A stretch of 64,000 nt of DNA from Thermococcus sp. AM4 (GTDB lineage Archaea; Methanobacteriota_B; Thermococci; Thermococcales; Thermococcaceae), in the NCBI RefSeq assembly GCF_000151205.2, contig NC_016051.1:248001-312000 (forward strand), read 5' to 3'. A program made the position numbers and the translations under genes. Positions 1-10,400 of the stretch are shown piece after piece. Under the pieces are notes generated by a model. That model saw only the letters and a program-made list of their open reading frames with translations, was not told the origin of the DNA and ran no database searches. How positions within the stretch are numbered: position 1 is the first letter of the stretch; every line of letters begins with the position of its first letter.

Positions 1-1398
1 AATGTAACCACTCCAAATTGGCAATTCCCACTCTACTGTATGTATAATTGAGAACCAAATAATCCACATAATCCGCCAGTGATAGACCGTCCACCAGTAA
101 ACGATCAGCACGTTGGTTATAGCCAGTGCAATTACTGGTAGATACTTCGAAATATTTTTTGCTCGATTGGTAAGTTTAAGAACCGGATAGACAAACATAA
201 GAATAGTCACAAGATAGAATGTAAAATCTACCAACTTTTCGAGTTCTCCCCAATAGCTAAGTTCTATGAAAATTTTAAACACCGTAAGGAAAGTTAGAAT
301 GGAAAAATATCCAAGCACGATGTTTTTTCTGTTTGGTGTGTCCTTAGACAGCACAAAGAGGAAAACTGGGGGCAGTAGTGTCATAAAACTCCCGAAAAGG
401 ATTGTCATTGCAGTGTACCAGTTCCATTCTTTGGGCATGAAGAAAACATTAATAATGAAAAAAAGTGGAAAAATAAGGGTAGTGTACTTTATTCTGGAGT
501 TGCGCACTAGAGTAACGGAGAAGACAGGCATCATCATTAGAGCGAGTGTAATTCCTAGTGCAATCTTACTCACAGAGTAACAGTATAAATAAGATGGGGT
601 TACTAACGTAATATCGGCTTTATTCGGTCCTTGAGCTACGAAGAAAACAAGAACCAAGAAAGAAACCCCAAAGAGTACCAACAGAATCTCAGTGGTGAAT
701 TTTAAAGCTTTCCAGTGGAGAATTTCTTCAATCATCGGCAATTCCCAAGCCAAAAACATCAAAGAAAATAACAAGAGTCTCCCCCAATCCAGCCACACAT
801 GCTCTTTCCATGTGATAATAATAGCGAGCACTTGAAAAACCAAAGCGAAGACAGCCAAAAGGAGCGCGGCGATTCTTCTGGCTTTTGACCCTATTTCTAA
901 CATGTAACACGCCACAAAACCAAATGCACCAATGAAAAACGCAATAGAGAGAAATGCAACAGAAAAATAATCTACAAAGTACAATGGGTGCCAATATTGT
1001 AACGATGGTGAATGCAGATCGCCAAAAAGTACTGCACTAAGTACTTTAAGCCTGATTAAGTTTATATGATGGGGATTGTAATAACCCTTGGCTACCTGAT
1101 AGGCTTGGTACCATCTGTAAACGACCAGCACGTTGATTATGGCCAGTGAGGTTACTGGTAGATACTTCGAAACGTTTTTTGCTCTATTGGTGAGCTTGAG
1201 GATTGGAAAGAGGAACATTAGGATAATTGTCAGGTAGAACGCAAATATCATCCAAGTTATGCCCTGACTTTTGAATTCCTCGAAAATTTCAAGCACCGTA
1301 AGGAAAATTAGGACGAAAAAGTATCCAAGGGTGACGTTTTTCCGGTCCATCTTTATTCCTCCATTTGGACGCTTTGTCTCTTGAACTTCTCTACCCAT
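1..1398 (-). CDS. Polytopic membrane protein, C-terminus beyond the window edge, with internal duplication
   Basis: The frame is open without a stop from the ATG at 1398 to the left edge (466 codons, partial). It is strongly hydrophobic with many predicted membrane helices. Two starts are possible: ATG 1398 (site GGAGGG) and in-frame ATG 1350 (site GGAGGA), both well spaced; I chose the longer. About 80 residues after the second Met recur about 338 residues later, sharing blocks such as LKLTNRAKN and SKYLPV, so the protein looks built from two related halves. The stretch is visibly AT-richer than the rest of the window, which suggests recent acquisition. I do not recognise the family; polysaccharide or glycan membrane enzymes would be possible but nothing catalytic is visible. 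Confidence 0.75.
   Translation of the reverse strand, partial: MGREVQETKRPNGGIKMDRKNVTLGYFFVLIFLTVLEIFEEFKSQGITWMIFAFYLTIILMFLFPILKLTNRAKNVSKYLPVTSLAIINVLVVYRWYQAYQVAKGYYNPHHINLIRLKVLSAVLFGDLHSPSLQYWHPLYFVDYFSVAFLSIAFFIGAFGFVACYMLEIGSKARRIAALLLAVFALVFQVLAIIITWKEHVWLDWGRLLLFSLMFLAWELPMIEEILHWKALKFTTEILLVLFGVSFLVLVFFVAQGPNKADITLVTPSYLYCYSVSKIALGITLALMMMPVFSVTLVRNSRIKYTTLIFPLFFIINVFFMPKEWNWYTAMTILFGSFMTLLPPVFLFVLSKDTPNRKNIVLGYFSILTFLTVFKIFIELSYWGELEKLVDFTFYLVTILMFVYPVLKLTNRAKNISKYLPVIALAITNVLIVYWWTVYHWRIMWIIWFSIIHTVEWELPIWSGYI
91..333 (-). repeat. Second copy of internal duplication in the membrane protein gene
   Basis: This stretch repeats 1111-1347 at DNA level, for example the shared blocks around GGTAGATACTTCGAAA (near 137 and 1157). 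The offset is 1014 nt at one end and 1020 nt at the other, because this copy carries two extra codons. It is in frame, so it encodes a second related half of one protein. Confidence 0.75.
1111..1347 (-). repeat. First copy of internal duplication in the membrane protein gene
   Basis: Counterpart of 91-333, covering the N-terminal membrane helices from the Asp-Arg-Lys-Asn block to the VLVVYRW block. Similarity stops after that, where the two halves diverge. Confidence 0.75.
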
Positions 1399-1623
1399 CT
1401 TTCTCCCTCCTTATCATCTTGGAACTACAATCGATGATAGGATGAGCGTTATGAACAGTGCCGCCTTATTCACAACCACCACCCAAACTTACCATGACGT
1501 TTAAAAACATAAGAGATTTTCGATCGACTCAGCGTCATCCCCAGCACTTTTAACATACCTCCCAATTTTTAGGTTTCTTTTCGTTCATACACTCCAACGT
1601 GCCATCTCAAAAAGTTCAAGAAA
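1399..1623. other. Intergenic gap of 225 bp
   Basis: Between two minus-strand genes. On the minus strand a TATA-like TTTTTAAA lies at about 1500-1507, roughly 100 nt above the membrane protein start. No RNA structure or short gene was recognised. The gap also ends block A, so a terminator for it may lie here, but none is obvious. Confidence 0.4.
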
Positions 1624-2769
1624 TTATTCTCCAAACTCCTCCGCCCACTTCTCGTATTTCTCGATGTTTTTCCGCGTCAGCGGGCTCTTAATTCTCCTAA
1701 AAGATGTCTCAAAATCCTCCATTTCAAGGGGCCTGACCTTCAGCCTGAGATCCTTGACTTCCATGCTCGAGAGCCTTTCCAGGTCGGCGAGCTCTGGATT
1801 GACGTCTTCGAGCATGTGATGAATGGCCATGCTACACAGGTTGGCTATCTCCCTGCCCGAGTACAGCCGTCTAACGCTCTCCTCAGCTATGACATTGAGG
1901 TCAAGCTTTGAGATGTCCAGCCCCCGGGTGTGTATCTTCACGATTTCCCTGGCGGCTTCTTTGTCCGGTAGGGGCACGTATATCCTCAGCGGAAACCTGC
2001 TGAGTAAAGCCTCATCTAAGTCCCACGGCGTGTTCGTCGATGCCAGTGTGAGAACGAACTTTTCTTCCCCTCCCTTGAAGCCGTCTATCTCTGCCAGAAG
2101 AGTGGCCAGAGTCCTCCGGGTCGCCTCATGGACGTTCTCCCTTTTTAGGCTCAATGCATCAACCTCATCGATGAAAATTATGCTCGGTGCTTTTTCTTTT
2201 GCAATCCCATAGAGGGCGCTTATCAGTTTCGATGACTCACCGTAGTATTTACTCAGAACGTCGCTGGCCTTGACGTTGAAGAACGTCGCCTTCAGGCTTC
2301 CCGCGGCTGCACTCGCTAGGAGGGTCTTCCCCGTCCCCGGCGGGCCGAAGAGCAGGATGCCCCTCCAGGGCTTTATTGCTTCAGGCTTCTTCGCGAAGGC
2401 GAGCGCGACGTTTTGGGCCAGAAGCTTTTTCACCTCGTAGAGTCCACCGATGTCCTTCCACGTGACGGCCGATTTTGATATGAGCCCCTCAACGTAGGAA
2501 CGGTACTCATCTTCGAGGCCCGTCCGCTGAACGTTGCCAGGGGATGCCGTGCTTGGAGGCTTTGATTTAATCTCTTTAGCAGCCCTCTCCCAGCTCTCCG
2601 CCTTTTCCAGGTAGAACTCCCTCTTCCCCGGGACTTTCTCGGCGAGAACCCTGAGGATCCGGGCGCACTTGAGGGCGTATTCCCTCGCGGCCTCAAAATG
2701 GCCCCGCCCGAGGGCCCTTTCGTACTCCCTTTTGCACTCCTCAAAAAGGGATAGGTAGAGGGACTGCAT
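1624..2769 (-). CDS. Vps4/CdvC-like AAA ATPase with MIT-like N-terminus
   Basis: 381 aa. Residues about 1-75 form a small three-helix, Ala- and Tyr-rich region resembling an MIT domain. The AAA module follows a short linker, with Walker A GPPGTGKT near residue 140, Walker B IIFIDEVDAL near 196, a sensor stretch ASTNTPWDLDEALLSRF, and a C-terminal helix KYEKWAEEFG like that of Vps4-type ATPases. Known Vps4/CdvC enzymes pull ESCRT-III filaments apart through MIT contacts. The gene follows the Snf7-like gene at 2771 by one base, which suggests translational coupling, and it is a clear paralogue of 11080-12285. Start ATG with AGGGG site. The AAA assignment is firm; the membrane-remodelling role is inferred from domain order and neighbours. 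Confidence 0.88.
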   Translation of the reverse strand: MQSLYLSLFEECKREYERALGRGHFEAAREYALKCARILRVLAEKVPGKREFYLEKAESWERAAKEIKSKPPSTASPGNVQRTGLEDEYRSYVEGLISKSAVTWKDIGGLYEVKKLLAQNVALAFAKKPEAIKPWRGILLFGPPGTGKTLLASAAAGSLKATFFNVKASDVLSKYYGESSKLISALYGIAKEKAPSIIFIDEVDALSLKRENVHEATRRTLATLLAEIDGFKGGEEKFVLTLASTNTPWDLDEALLSRFPLRIYVPLPDKEAAREIVKIHTRGLDISKLDLNVIAEESVRRLYSGREIANLCSMAIHHMLEDVNPELADLERLSSMEVKDLRLKVRPLEMEDFETSFRRIKSPLTRKNIEKYEKWAEEFGE

Positions 2770-2770
2770 G

Positions 2771-3337
2771 TCAACCCCTCATCGCATCTTCGATCTGCTT
2801 CAGCCTGCTCTTTGGCTCGAGATCAGAAGACGCCGAGGCTTCAAACAGTGCCGTTGCCTCCTCCACAGTCTCGGCGTCAAAGTCTCCCGTCAGGATGCTC
2901 TCGCTCGTCAGGTCGAGCATCGTGCTCAAAGCCTCATCCAAACCTTCAACCTTCGTCATGGCCTTCTCGAACTCCACCTGCATCTTTGCTATGTCCTCCG
3001 CCCCGGGCCCCTCCGCTATGCTCTCCACGATGTCCCTGCTGAACTGGATGAAGTTGGCAGAGACCTTTACGAGCTCCCTCTGGATTTCCGCCTCCTCCAT
3101 GAGGAGGAGCAGCCTCTTCGCCTGTTTTATCCTCTCCTCAAGCGCGAGGTACTTCATTGCGCTCCGCTTTAGGAGAGCCTCGTCACCGAGTTTCGCCGCC
3201 TCCTTTCCCTGGAGGAAGACCTTCCTTTTCAGGGCTTCGAGGTTGTTGATGTACTGTTTGAGGGCCATTTTGGCCTTCCTCATCCTGACCTTGCGCTCGA
3301 TCTCCTTTTCCTCTTTGGACTTCCAGAACCGAACCAC
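2771..3337 (-). CDS. ESCRT-III/Snf7-like coiled-coil protein
   Basis: 188 aa. It opens with a basic segment holding aromatic residues (VRFWKSKEEKE), continues as a long basic coiled coil to about residue 110, and becomes acidic toward the end. This is the charge layout of Snf7/CHMP proteins. The last residues, with SRLKQIEDAMRG, resemble a MIM-type helix that MIT domains bind. It sits directly before a Vps4-like ATPase and directly after a receptor kinase, all tightly packed. Start is a GTG at 3337, overlapped by the ribosome site inside the end of the kinase gene. No enzymatic motif is visible. Alternative: an unrelated coiled-coil protein; a structure or profile comparison would decide. Confidence 0.65.
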   Translation of the reverse strand: MVRFWKSKEEKEIERKVRMRKAKMALKQYINNLEALKRKVFLQGKEAAKLGDEALLKRSAMKYLALEERIKQAKRLLLLMEEAEIQRELVKVSANFIQFSRDIVESIAEGPGAEDIAKMQVEFEKAMTKVEGLDEALSTMLDLTSESILTGDFDAETVEEATALFEASASSDLEPKSRLKQIEDAMRG

Positions 3338-3341
3338 GCTA

Positions 3342-6300
3342 TCACGCCCCGTTCTCCCTCTTTATGTTGTGAACCAAAACCTTAAGCCTTTCTATGAGGT
3401 CGTCGCTCAAGGGGAGGTTCTCTTTGATGAGAAGCTCCACCGTGCTTATCGCGTTGGTAAGATCGGCAAGGTTCTGAACCGTGTAGAACTTGAGGTCGTT
3501 GAGGGTGTTCAAAAGCTCGGCCTTTCTGTTGAGCTCTGCGTAAGCCAAAGCCAGCCTGCCGAGGGTTTCGACCACGAGCCTTCTGTTCCTGAGGGCCTCT
3601 TCCGGAGTGGTGCTCCGTTTGAGGGCCTGAATGCTCTTTGAGAGGGTCTTCTTCAGCTCCTCAACCTCCTTCTCCAGCTCGGCCCTCTTCCTCTCGATCT
3701 CCTCAAGTCTTTCGAGGTCCCTCAGGAACTCGTCAACGGACTGGTAGCGATCCTCCTTCCTCTTTGCCAAAAGCTTCTCGAAGATACCGTCGTACTTGGC
3801 AAGAGCGGGGTTGATCTTCGAGGGCGGCGTGAAGCGGTAGCTTTCATCGGTTATCTTGCCGAAGACCTCCTCGTAGGTGTAGCCCTCGAAGGGCAGTTTG
3901 CCGGTTAAGAGTTCGTAGAATGTAACGCCCAATTGCCAGATGTCCGTTCTATGGTCTGTGTGCCCGTACTTGCCCGGCATCAGGTGTTCGGGAGAAGCAT
4001 AGAGCGGCGTGTAGCCGAGGACGCTCCTGCTTGAGCTCATTGTCCCGAGCTTCGCCAGCCCCCAGTCGGTTATCTTGGGTGTTAGGTCGGCTTTGAGAAG
4101 GACGTTGAGCGGTTTGAGATCACGGTGATAGATGCCCTTTGAGTGCGCGTGCCTGAGTCCCTCGGCGATGCCCCTGATGAGCTTTAGGGCAATCTTTTCG
4201 TCTACAGGCTTGGGGTAACCTCCGAGATCCCTGACGGTTTTTCCATTAACCTTCACGCCCTCGACGTACTCCATCTCAAGGTACGGGATGGGGAGTATGT
4301 CCACGTCGTAGAGTTTGACAATGTTCGGGTGATCAAGGTGGAGCCAGGTTGAGACCTCTTTGATGAAGGTTTTGCTGGTTCTCTCGTCTATGCGCGGGAT
4401 TTTCAGGGCGACGATTTTACCGTCTTTCTTCTTCTTGGCTTTGAATACTTTGGCGAAGCCTCCTTCGCCTATGAATTCGAGGGGTTCATATTTATCCAAG
4501 AGCGCAGACGGGAAGCCGGGGATGGGTGATTCCTTCCGTGGGACTGGCTTTGAACTTCCTTCTGTTCCATCTCTTTCTTGTTTTTCTGCTGTTTCTTTTG
4601 TCTCTTTTGGAGGTTTCTCAGGTTTCTTCCTCACGGCTTTTGCTGCTATGCCGCCGATGAGGATGAGGCCGATAAAGGCTCCTGCAAGGTAGAGGGGGTT
4701 AAGTTTTGATCCTCCTGAGGTTTGGGCTGGTAAAGTTTCTGAACTGGAGGCAGGAGGAATCGTTGTAGTGGTAGTTGTTGGTGTCGAGCTTGTGGTGGTA
4801 GTGGTTGTTGTTGAACCGGTAGTGGTCGTAGTTGTAGTGCTTGACGTGGTTGTAGTTCCTGAGGTTGTGGTGCTTGAAGTTGGTGGAGAGATGAGTACGA
4901 GGGAAGCACTCAACGTTTTCTTTTCTCCTGCCGTGATGGTTACGATTTTCGTATACTCCTTGTAACCGTCCTTTTTGATCTTCACTTCATGCTCGCCTGG
5001 AGAAAGCTTGTAATCGGTTATGGGGGTCTCGCCGATGGAGTTACCGTCAACGTAAACTTCTGCACCAGAGGGGGAGGAGTCAACACTCAGATAACCATAT
5101 GCTGGCTTTAAGGTCGCCGAGATAGCTTTTGTTTTCCCGGGGGAGATGGTTGTTGTCGTTGTGTAGTCCTGATAACCGTTCAGGGTGAGCCTTATTGTAT
5201 AACTCCCGGGTTCGAGTTCTAAAGTCAATGGAGTCACGCCCTTGTAAGTGCCGTTGATGTAAACTTCAGCCCCACTGGGCTGGCTGGTGATTTTTAGCGT
5301 TCCAGGAAGGAGTGTTAGGGTTGCCTTCACACTGGCGGTTTCACCGGGTTTGATGGTCACGCTCTTTACGAACGGCTGATAACCACTCTTCTCCACTTTC
5401 ACCTCGTGCTCGCCAGTGGGGAGTTTGTAATCCTCCAAGGGTGTTTCTCCGATGTAATTCCCATCAACGTAGACTTTAGCGCCTGAGGGTTCTGACGTGA
5501 CGCTCAAAAATCCGAATTTCGGAGTTAGCGTTATTGATAGGCTCTTAACATCTCCCGGCGAGAGGGTTACAGTTTCAGTGTAATCCTTGTAATCTTGCCT
5601 GGAGAGTTTTATCGAATAAGAGCCGGCCATTAAATCAAGAGTCAAGGGTGTTTCACCCTTGTAAGTACCGTTAACGTAAACACTCGCTCCAGATGGGTCA
5701 GATTCAATAGTTAAGTGTGCATAATTTGGATTTAGGGTAATGTTTAGTGTTTTAGTCTCGTTTGGCTGGAGGGTGATGGTTGTTGAGTAATCGTAGTATC
5801 CATATTTGGTGAGTTTTATCGAGTAAGTCCCCGGCTGGAGTTCGTAGTTTGAGAGGGGGGTCGTGCCGGCGTAAGTTCCGTTGATGTAAACTTTGGCTCC
5901 TGGCGGGTTTGAGTTAATCGTTAAATGCGCTGGAAGGAGTGTTAGATTGACGTTGAGGGTCGTCTCCTCTCCGGGTTTTATCGTCACGGTTGTGGTGTAG
6001 TCTGTATAGTTTTCTTTTTTGAGCGTGACCTCGTAGGTTCCTACTGATAGGTTCGTGGTGAGTGGGGTTGTTCCGGCGTAGGTTCCGTTAATGTAAACTT
6101 CAGCTCCAAGGGGATTTGTGGTGACGCTGAGGGTTCCGATGGAGATGTATTGAGTCTTCACTGTAGGATTCCACGGGTTGAAATAGGCATAGGTGGTTTG
6201 CACGTTTGCGTTGGTATCTTGAACTGTCGCGCTGGAATCACTCACCTGAACACTCGGAGTGGTAATCCGTGCATTGTAATTCCCGCAGAGGTTGCAGTAG

Positions 6301-7400
6301 AGCAGGTTTCCATCCGGCGGGAGACGGAGAACCCAAACGTCATAACCACCAGCGCCGAAGCTCCAAGTTTCACCTGCGGCAATAATATCCCCGTTTTCTG
6401 CAATGGCAACCGCGTTGGCCCGATCATAATCGCTTCCGCCGTAGGTTTTTTGCCATTTGATGTTTCCGTTCTCGTCAAGCCTAAGAACCCAAAAGTCATA
6501 ATCGCCAGCGCCAAAGCTGTTAGTGTAGCCAGCCACTATAATGTCCCCGTTTGGCGCGATAGCAACCGCGCGAGCCTCATCCCCCCAGCTCCCGCCGTAA
6601 GTCTTCTGCCATTTTACGTTCCCATTCTCGTCCAGGCGAAGAACCCAAACGTCGCCACCATAACCGCCAGTAACGATTATATCCCCGTTTTCAGCTATTG
6701 CAACCGCGTTGCCATTAATATTTTTTGTCCAGATTACGTTTCCGTTCGCATCAAGTCGCATCGTAAAAGAACCCGTGACAACAATATCTCCGTTCTCAGC
6801 GAGAGCAACCGCAGAAGCCCCACTTCCTCCGTATGTTTTTTGCCATTTCACGTTTCCCTCGCTGTCAAGCCTGAGAACCCAAATGCCTCCAGCACCGAAG
6901 CTGTAAGTTCTTCCAGCCACGACGATGTTCCCGTTGGGAGCTATAGCAACGGCGTGGGCGCCATCAATATGACTTCCTCCGTATGTTTTTTGCCATTTCA
7001 CGTTACCATTCTCGTCCAAACGAAGAACCCAAACATCACTACTAGCGCCGAAGCTGTCAGTGTAACCAGCTACTATAATGTCCCCGTTCTCTGCAATGGC
7101 AACCGCGAAAGCCACGTCTCCCCTACTTCCGCCGTAAGTCTTTGCCCATTCCACGTTACCCTCAGACGAAAGCTTCATTACAAGGACATCGTCGCTACCA
7201 GCTCCATTTGAATCAGTGGAACCCACAGCGATAATGCTCCCATCCGGTAGAACCTTAACGTCATTGATAACGTCATCACCGCTACCGCCATAGCTCTTGA
7301 CCCAGTAAACCTGACTCCCATCGGCTTTAATCCCGGGGGCACTGACTCCCAACAGGGCAACCGCGATCAGCAGGACCAGCGCAACTGGGAGTTTCCTCAT
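3342..7400 (-). CDS. Surface receptor Ser/Thr kinase: SBBP propeller, six PEGA domains, one TM, Hanks kinase
   Basis: 1352 aa. Order: signal peptide (1-26); about seven beta-propeller repeats (to about 375) with the recurring WQKTYGG and DVWVLRLD blocks; a CxxC plus short repeated motif; six PEGA domains (about 420-833) with the SGAEVYVNG type core; a Thr-rich, probably glycosylated stalk (about 836-886); one TM helix (about 900-922); a cytosolic Hanks kinase (about 969-1220) with GEGGF loop, VALKIP lysine, HRDLKPLN (catalytic Asp1094) and DWG instead of DFG; then a coiled coil and the helical tail shared by the kinases here. The N-terminus should be outside the cell and the kinase inside. 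Likely ligand: a cell-wall or extracellular polymer, since PEGA domains are surface modules; unproven. Start ATG with GGGGGTGGTGG site. Confidence 0.9.
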   Translation of the reverse strand: MRKLPVALVLLIAVALLGVSAPGIKADGSQVYWVKSYGGSGDDVINDVKVLPDGSIIAVGSTDSNGAGSDDVLVMKLSSEGNVEWAKTYGGSRGDVAFAVAIAENGDIIVAGYTDSFGASSDVWVLRLDENGNVKWQKTYGGSHIDGAHAVAIAPNGNIVVAGRTYSFGAGGIWVLRLDSEGNVKWQKTYGGSGASAVALAENGDIVVTGSFTMRLDANGNVIWTKNINGNAVAIAENGDIIVTGGYGGDVWVLRLDENGNVKWQKTYGGSWGDEARAVAIAPNGDIIVAGYTNSFGAGDYDFWVLRLDENGNIKWQKTYGGSDYDRANAVAIAENGDIIAAGETWSFGAGGYDVWVLRLPPDGNLLYCNLCGNYNARITTPSVQVSDSSATVQDTNANVQTTYAYFNPWNPTVKTQYISIGTLSVTTNPLGAEVYINGTYAGTTPLTTNLSVGTYEVTLKKENYTDYTTTVTIKPGEETTLNVNLTLLPAHLTINSNPPGAKVYINGTYAGTTPLSNYELQPGTYSIKLTKYGYYDYSTTITLQPNETKTLNITLNPNYAHLTIESDPSGASVYVNGTYKGETPLTLDLMAGSYSIKLSRQDYKDYTETVTLSPGDVKSLSITLTPKFGFLSVTSEPSGAKVYVDGNYIGETPLEDYKLPTGEHEVKVEKSGYQPFVKSVTIKPGETASVKATLTLLPGTLKITSQPSGAEVYINGTYKGVTPLTLELEPGSYTIRLTLNGYQDYTTTTTISPGKTKAISATLKPAYGYLSVDSSPSGAEVYVDGNSIGETPITDYKLSPGEHEVKIKKDGYKEYTKIVTITAGEKKTLSASLVLISPPTSSTTTSGTTTTSSTTTTTTTGSTTTTTTTSSTPTTTTTTIPPASSSETLPAQTSGGSKLNPLYLAGAFIGLILIGGIAAKAVRKKPEKPPKETKETAEKQERDGTEGSSKPVPRKESPIPGFPSALLDKYEPLEFIGEGGFAKVFKAKKKKDGKIVALKIPRIDERTSKTFIKEVSTWLHLDHPNIVKLYDVDILPIPYLEMEYVEGVKVNGKTVRDLGGYPKPVDEKIALKLIRGIAEGLRHAHSKGIYHRDLKPLNVLLKADLTPKITDWGLAKLGTMSSSRSVLGYTPLYASPEHLMPGKYGHTDHRTDIWQLGVTFYELLTGKLPFEGYTYEEVFGKITDESYRFTPPSKINPALAKYDGIFEKLLAKRKEDRYQSVDEFLRDLERLEEIERKRAELEKEVEELKKTLSKSIQALKRSTTPEEALRNRRLVVETLGRLALAYAELNRKAELLNTLNDLKFYTVQNLADLTNAISTVELLIKENLPLSDDLIERLKVLVHNIKRENGA

Positions 7401-7454
7401 ACCACCACCCCCTGACTACTGTCATGGAGGATAATAAAGCAAAAGCGAAAATGC

Positions 7455-10400
7455 TCATTCCTCCGAATTTTCAGGATTTGCGGTTTCGGTGGCTGCCTGT
7501 CCGGGGTTCAGGATGGAGTCTATCTCCCTGAGGATGGCCTCCTTGAGCTTCTGGTATTCCCTCCTCTTCTCCTCAATGGCGTTGATCTGGGTCAGAACCT
7601 CCTTCCTAATGCGCTGGAGCTCACTTCTGTTCTTTTTCCTGTACTCACGGTTTGCCGATTCCAGGAGGGATTCAAGCGCTTTCCTGTTCTCCTCGGCTTC
7701 CTCAGGGATGAGGCCGGCGAGGGCCGCGTTCACCGTTGCCACAATGCTCCTGTGGAGTCCTCTAAGGCGCTGTCTTCTCACGAGGAGTGCCCCAAGGATT
7801 ATCAGCAACAGCAGAACAACCCCAGCCGCACCGTAGACGACGTAGTTGTTGATCGACGGGAACGGGTCCTCATCATTGGGAATACCATCTCCGTCAACGT
7901 CGCGGGCCTTCTCCGCCGCTTTTAGTGCGAGCGACTTCGCCCCGTTGAAGTCTCCGCTCCGCAGTTTTCCAAGCGCCTCGTTCAGGATTTTCTCTGCTTC
8001 GGAGGGATCAAGCCCTAAGGACTTTGCGGAGTCTATTGCCTTCCTCGCCTGATCGATATCGGTCAGTACCTCGTTGCACCTCTTTTCTCTCTCGCTGAGC
8101 ATACCCTCGGCGTTCTGGAGTTCCTCCTTTGATGCGTTGAAGTTCCCCACTTTGAGGGACTCAAGGGCCCTGGTCAGGCTCTCCTCAACGTCCGAAACGG
8201 GGCAGCCCTTCCCCTTCATGTCCTCTGCCTTGGAGAGAACGCTTTCTATGTCCCCCTTTATTGAGGTGCCATCATCTCTGCATCTTTCAATCTCATCAAG
8301 GGCCTTCATCGCAAGGTTGAGGGCCTCCCTGTAATTCCCTTCATTGAAGCGTTCCACCGCCAGTTTTAACGTGGAGTTTCCGAGGGGACATCCGATACCG
8401 TCTTTCTGAAGGGATGTGAGGTTTGCGGTAGCTCTCTCAATAACGTTCTTTGAGTAGGTTTTCTCAACTTCCCCGAGCTCTTCCAGTATTGAGAGTGCCG
8501 CGTTCCTGGCCTTTACCGCGTTGGTTACTGCGTCAGGGTAGTTTCCTTCGTTGTACAGGGTTCTGGCGGAATCGAGCTCTGATACGGCTAGCTGGAGTTT
8601 GTTCCTTTCTTTATCCACGGGGAAGCCGAGCTTCTCGAGCGTTGATAGTGTTTTTGACACGTTTTCTATAGTCTCGTTGGCGAGATCGATCGCGTTTTTG
8701 GCCTCGGTCTTGTGGCTCTCTATCGTATCCCGTGCCATGTTCAGCGCCTGTTTGGCCAGGTTGGAGGCCTCAAGGTACAGACCCCTCTTAAGTTTCTCAA
8801 CGGCCTCACTTAGGAGGTTCTTCGCGTTCCCAACGTCGAGTCCGTGCTTCACAGCCCATGTTATGGTCTCGTTGGCCTCGGCTATGCTGTTAAGGGCTTC
8901 TTCCCTGTACGACTTGAGCTTATCGTTGAGTGATGATACCACGGCCTCAGCCTTCGTCCTCGCGTTCTCGGCCTTTGTTATGGCGTCGGTGTACCTGCCA
9001 GCGTTGTAGAGATCTACGGCCGTTCTGAGGATTTCCTTGGCCTCATTGAGCGTATCCTCGTACGTTTTGGTATCAATGCCTGCGTCCTTGGCCGAGGAGA
9101 TCAGGCCTTCAGCCTTGGCGATTGACTGGTTCGCCGCGTTTATCGATTCTGTGGCATGAGTCCTAACCTGAGCGACCGTGTTCAAACAGCTTTCCTTGGC
9201 CTTTTGGGCATACTCCTTTGCCTGCTCGTATTCACCGTTGTTGAAGGCTGCCTTTGCCTGACTCAGTAATGAATACGCCTCAGAGACATCTATCCCCTTT
9301 TCAACGGTTTCGTTTATTGTAACTTCAGCGTCCCGAATCGCGGCCGCTGCCTCCGCCCTTAGGGCTGCGAGTTCAGCCTCTTGCTTGGCTCTATTTGCCT
9401 CTTGGGCCGCCCGTTCCGCCAGTTCTCTGGCCTTTGTGTAGTTTCCGCTGTTGAAGGCTTCCCTTGCCTGGTTTAGGAGATCCTCGGCGGGGGTTGTGTT
9501 CGCTCCCGCTGCCTTGGCCGCTTTTATCATCTCCGTTGCGTTTTCTATGGCAACAGACGCGTTGTATCTCTCGATGAGATTCATCGCTATGTTCTTTGCC
9601 TCTTTGGCATTCTGCTCTGCCGCGGGGTAGTACTCCTTCGTGTAGTTCTCAAGGGCCTTCGAGAGAAGCGACTCCGCCCTTGAGGTGTTGAGACCGAGGT
9701 TTCTGGCCTGGCTTATGGTTTCGTTGGCGTCCTCAATCGCGCTCCATGCGTCCGTCCTCGCCTTGGAAATTGCCTCCTGAGCCAGGCTGTATGCCTGGTC
9801 CGCATGGTCCTTCGCAGCGGAGTACAGACCGGAAGAGTACTCACTTTTTGCAACGTTGAGCATGTTCTCTGCGTCGGTCACGTTTATCCCGTGATCCGCG
9901 GCGTATGTTATGAGGTTCTCCGCCCGCTGAATGGCGTTTTCGGCGTCCACCTTCATCTGGATCTCTTCGATCGGGTTCATGTAATACACTTTGTCCGCAC
10001 CTATGACGACGTTTCCGGTTTCCCTGGCGAGGGCCATGTCCCACACTCTTGAACCGAGGGTGTTTGCCCAGATTCTGTTTCCGTCTGAGTCAAAGAGGGC
10101 AACGAGTCCACGCTGCGTTCCTGCAATGGCGTATTTCCCATCAGGAGTCAGCAGCACTTTGGTAACGCCGCCGCTGTTGAGGTTCTTCTCCCACAGTAGC
10201 TTCCCGGCCTTGTTCAGCTTGTAAACGTGGCCGTTCCAGTTCCCCGCGAAAACTTCACTTCCGTCTGAGGTTATCGCCACAGTCCCAACGTCGTTCCCGG
10301 TGTAGTATGTCCACAGGAGACCTCCGGATCTCGTGAACAGGTATACGTAATCGGAGTATGAACCAACGGCGATGTACTCCGCATTGCTCGAGAGGGCGAT

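Noticed and set aside
728-994. Short minus-strand frame of 88 codons inside the left-edge gene.
   Set aside because: Lies in another frame of the continuous membrane-protein gene, with no ribosome site.
4740-4890. Low-complexity stretch that might be a repeat element.
   Set aside because: It encodes the Thr-rich stalk of the receptor kinase; the same is seen at 35980-36070 and 25260-25400.
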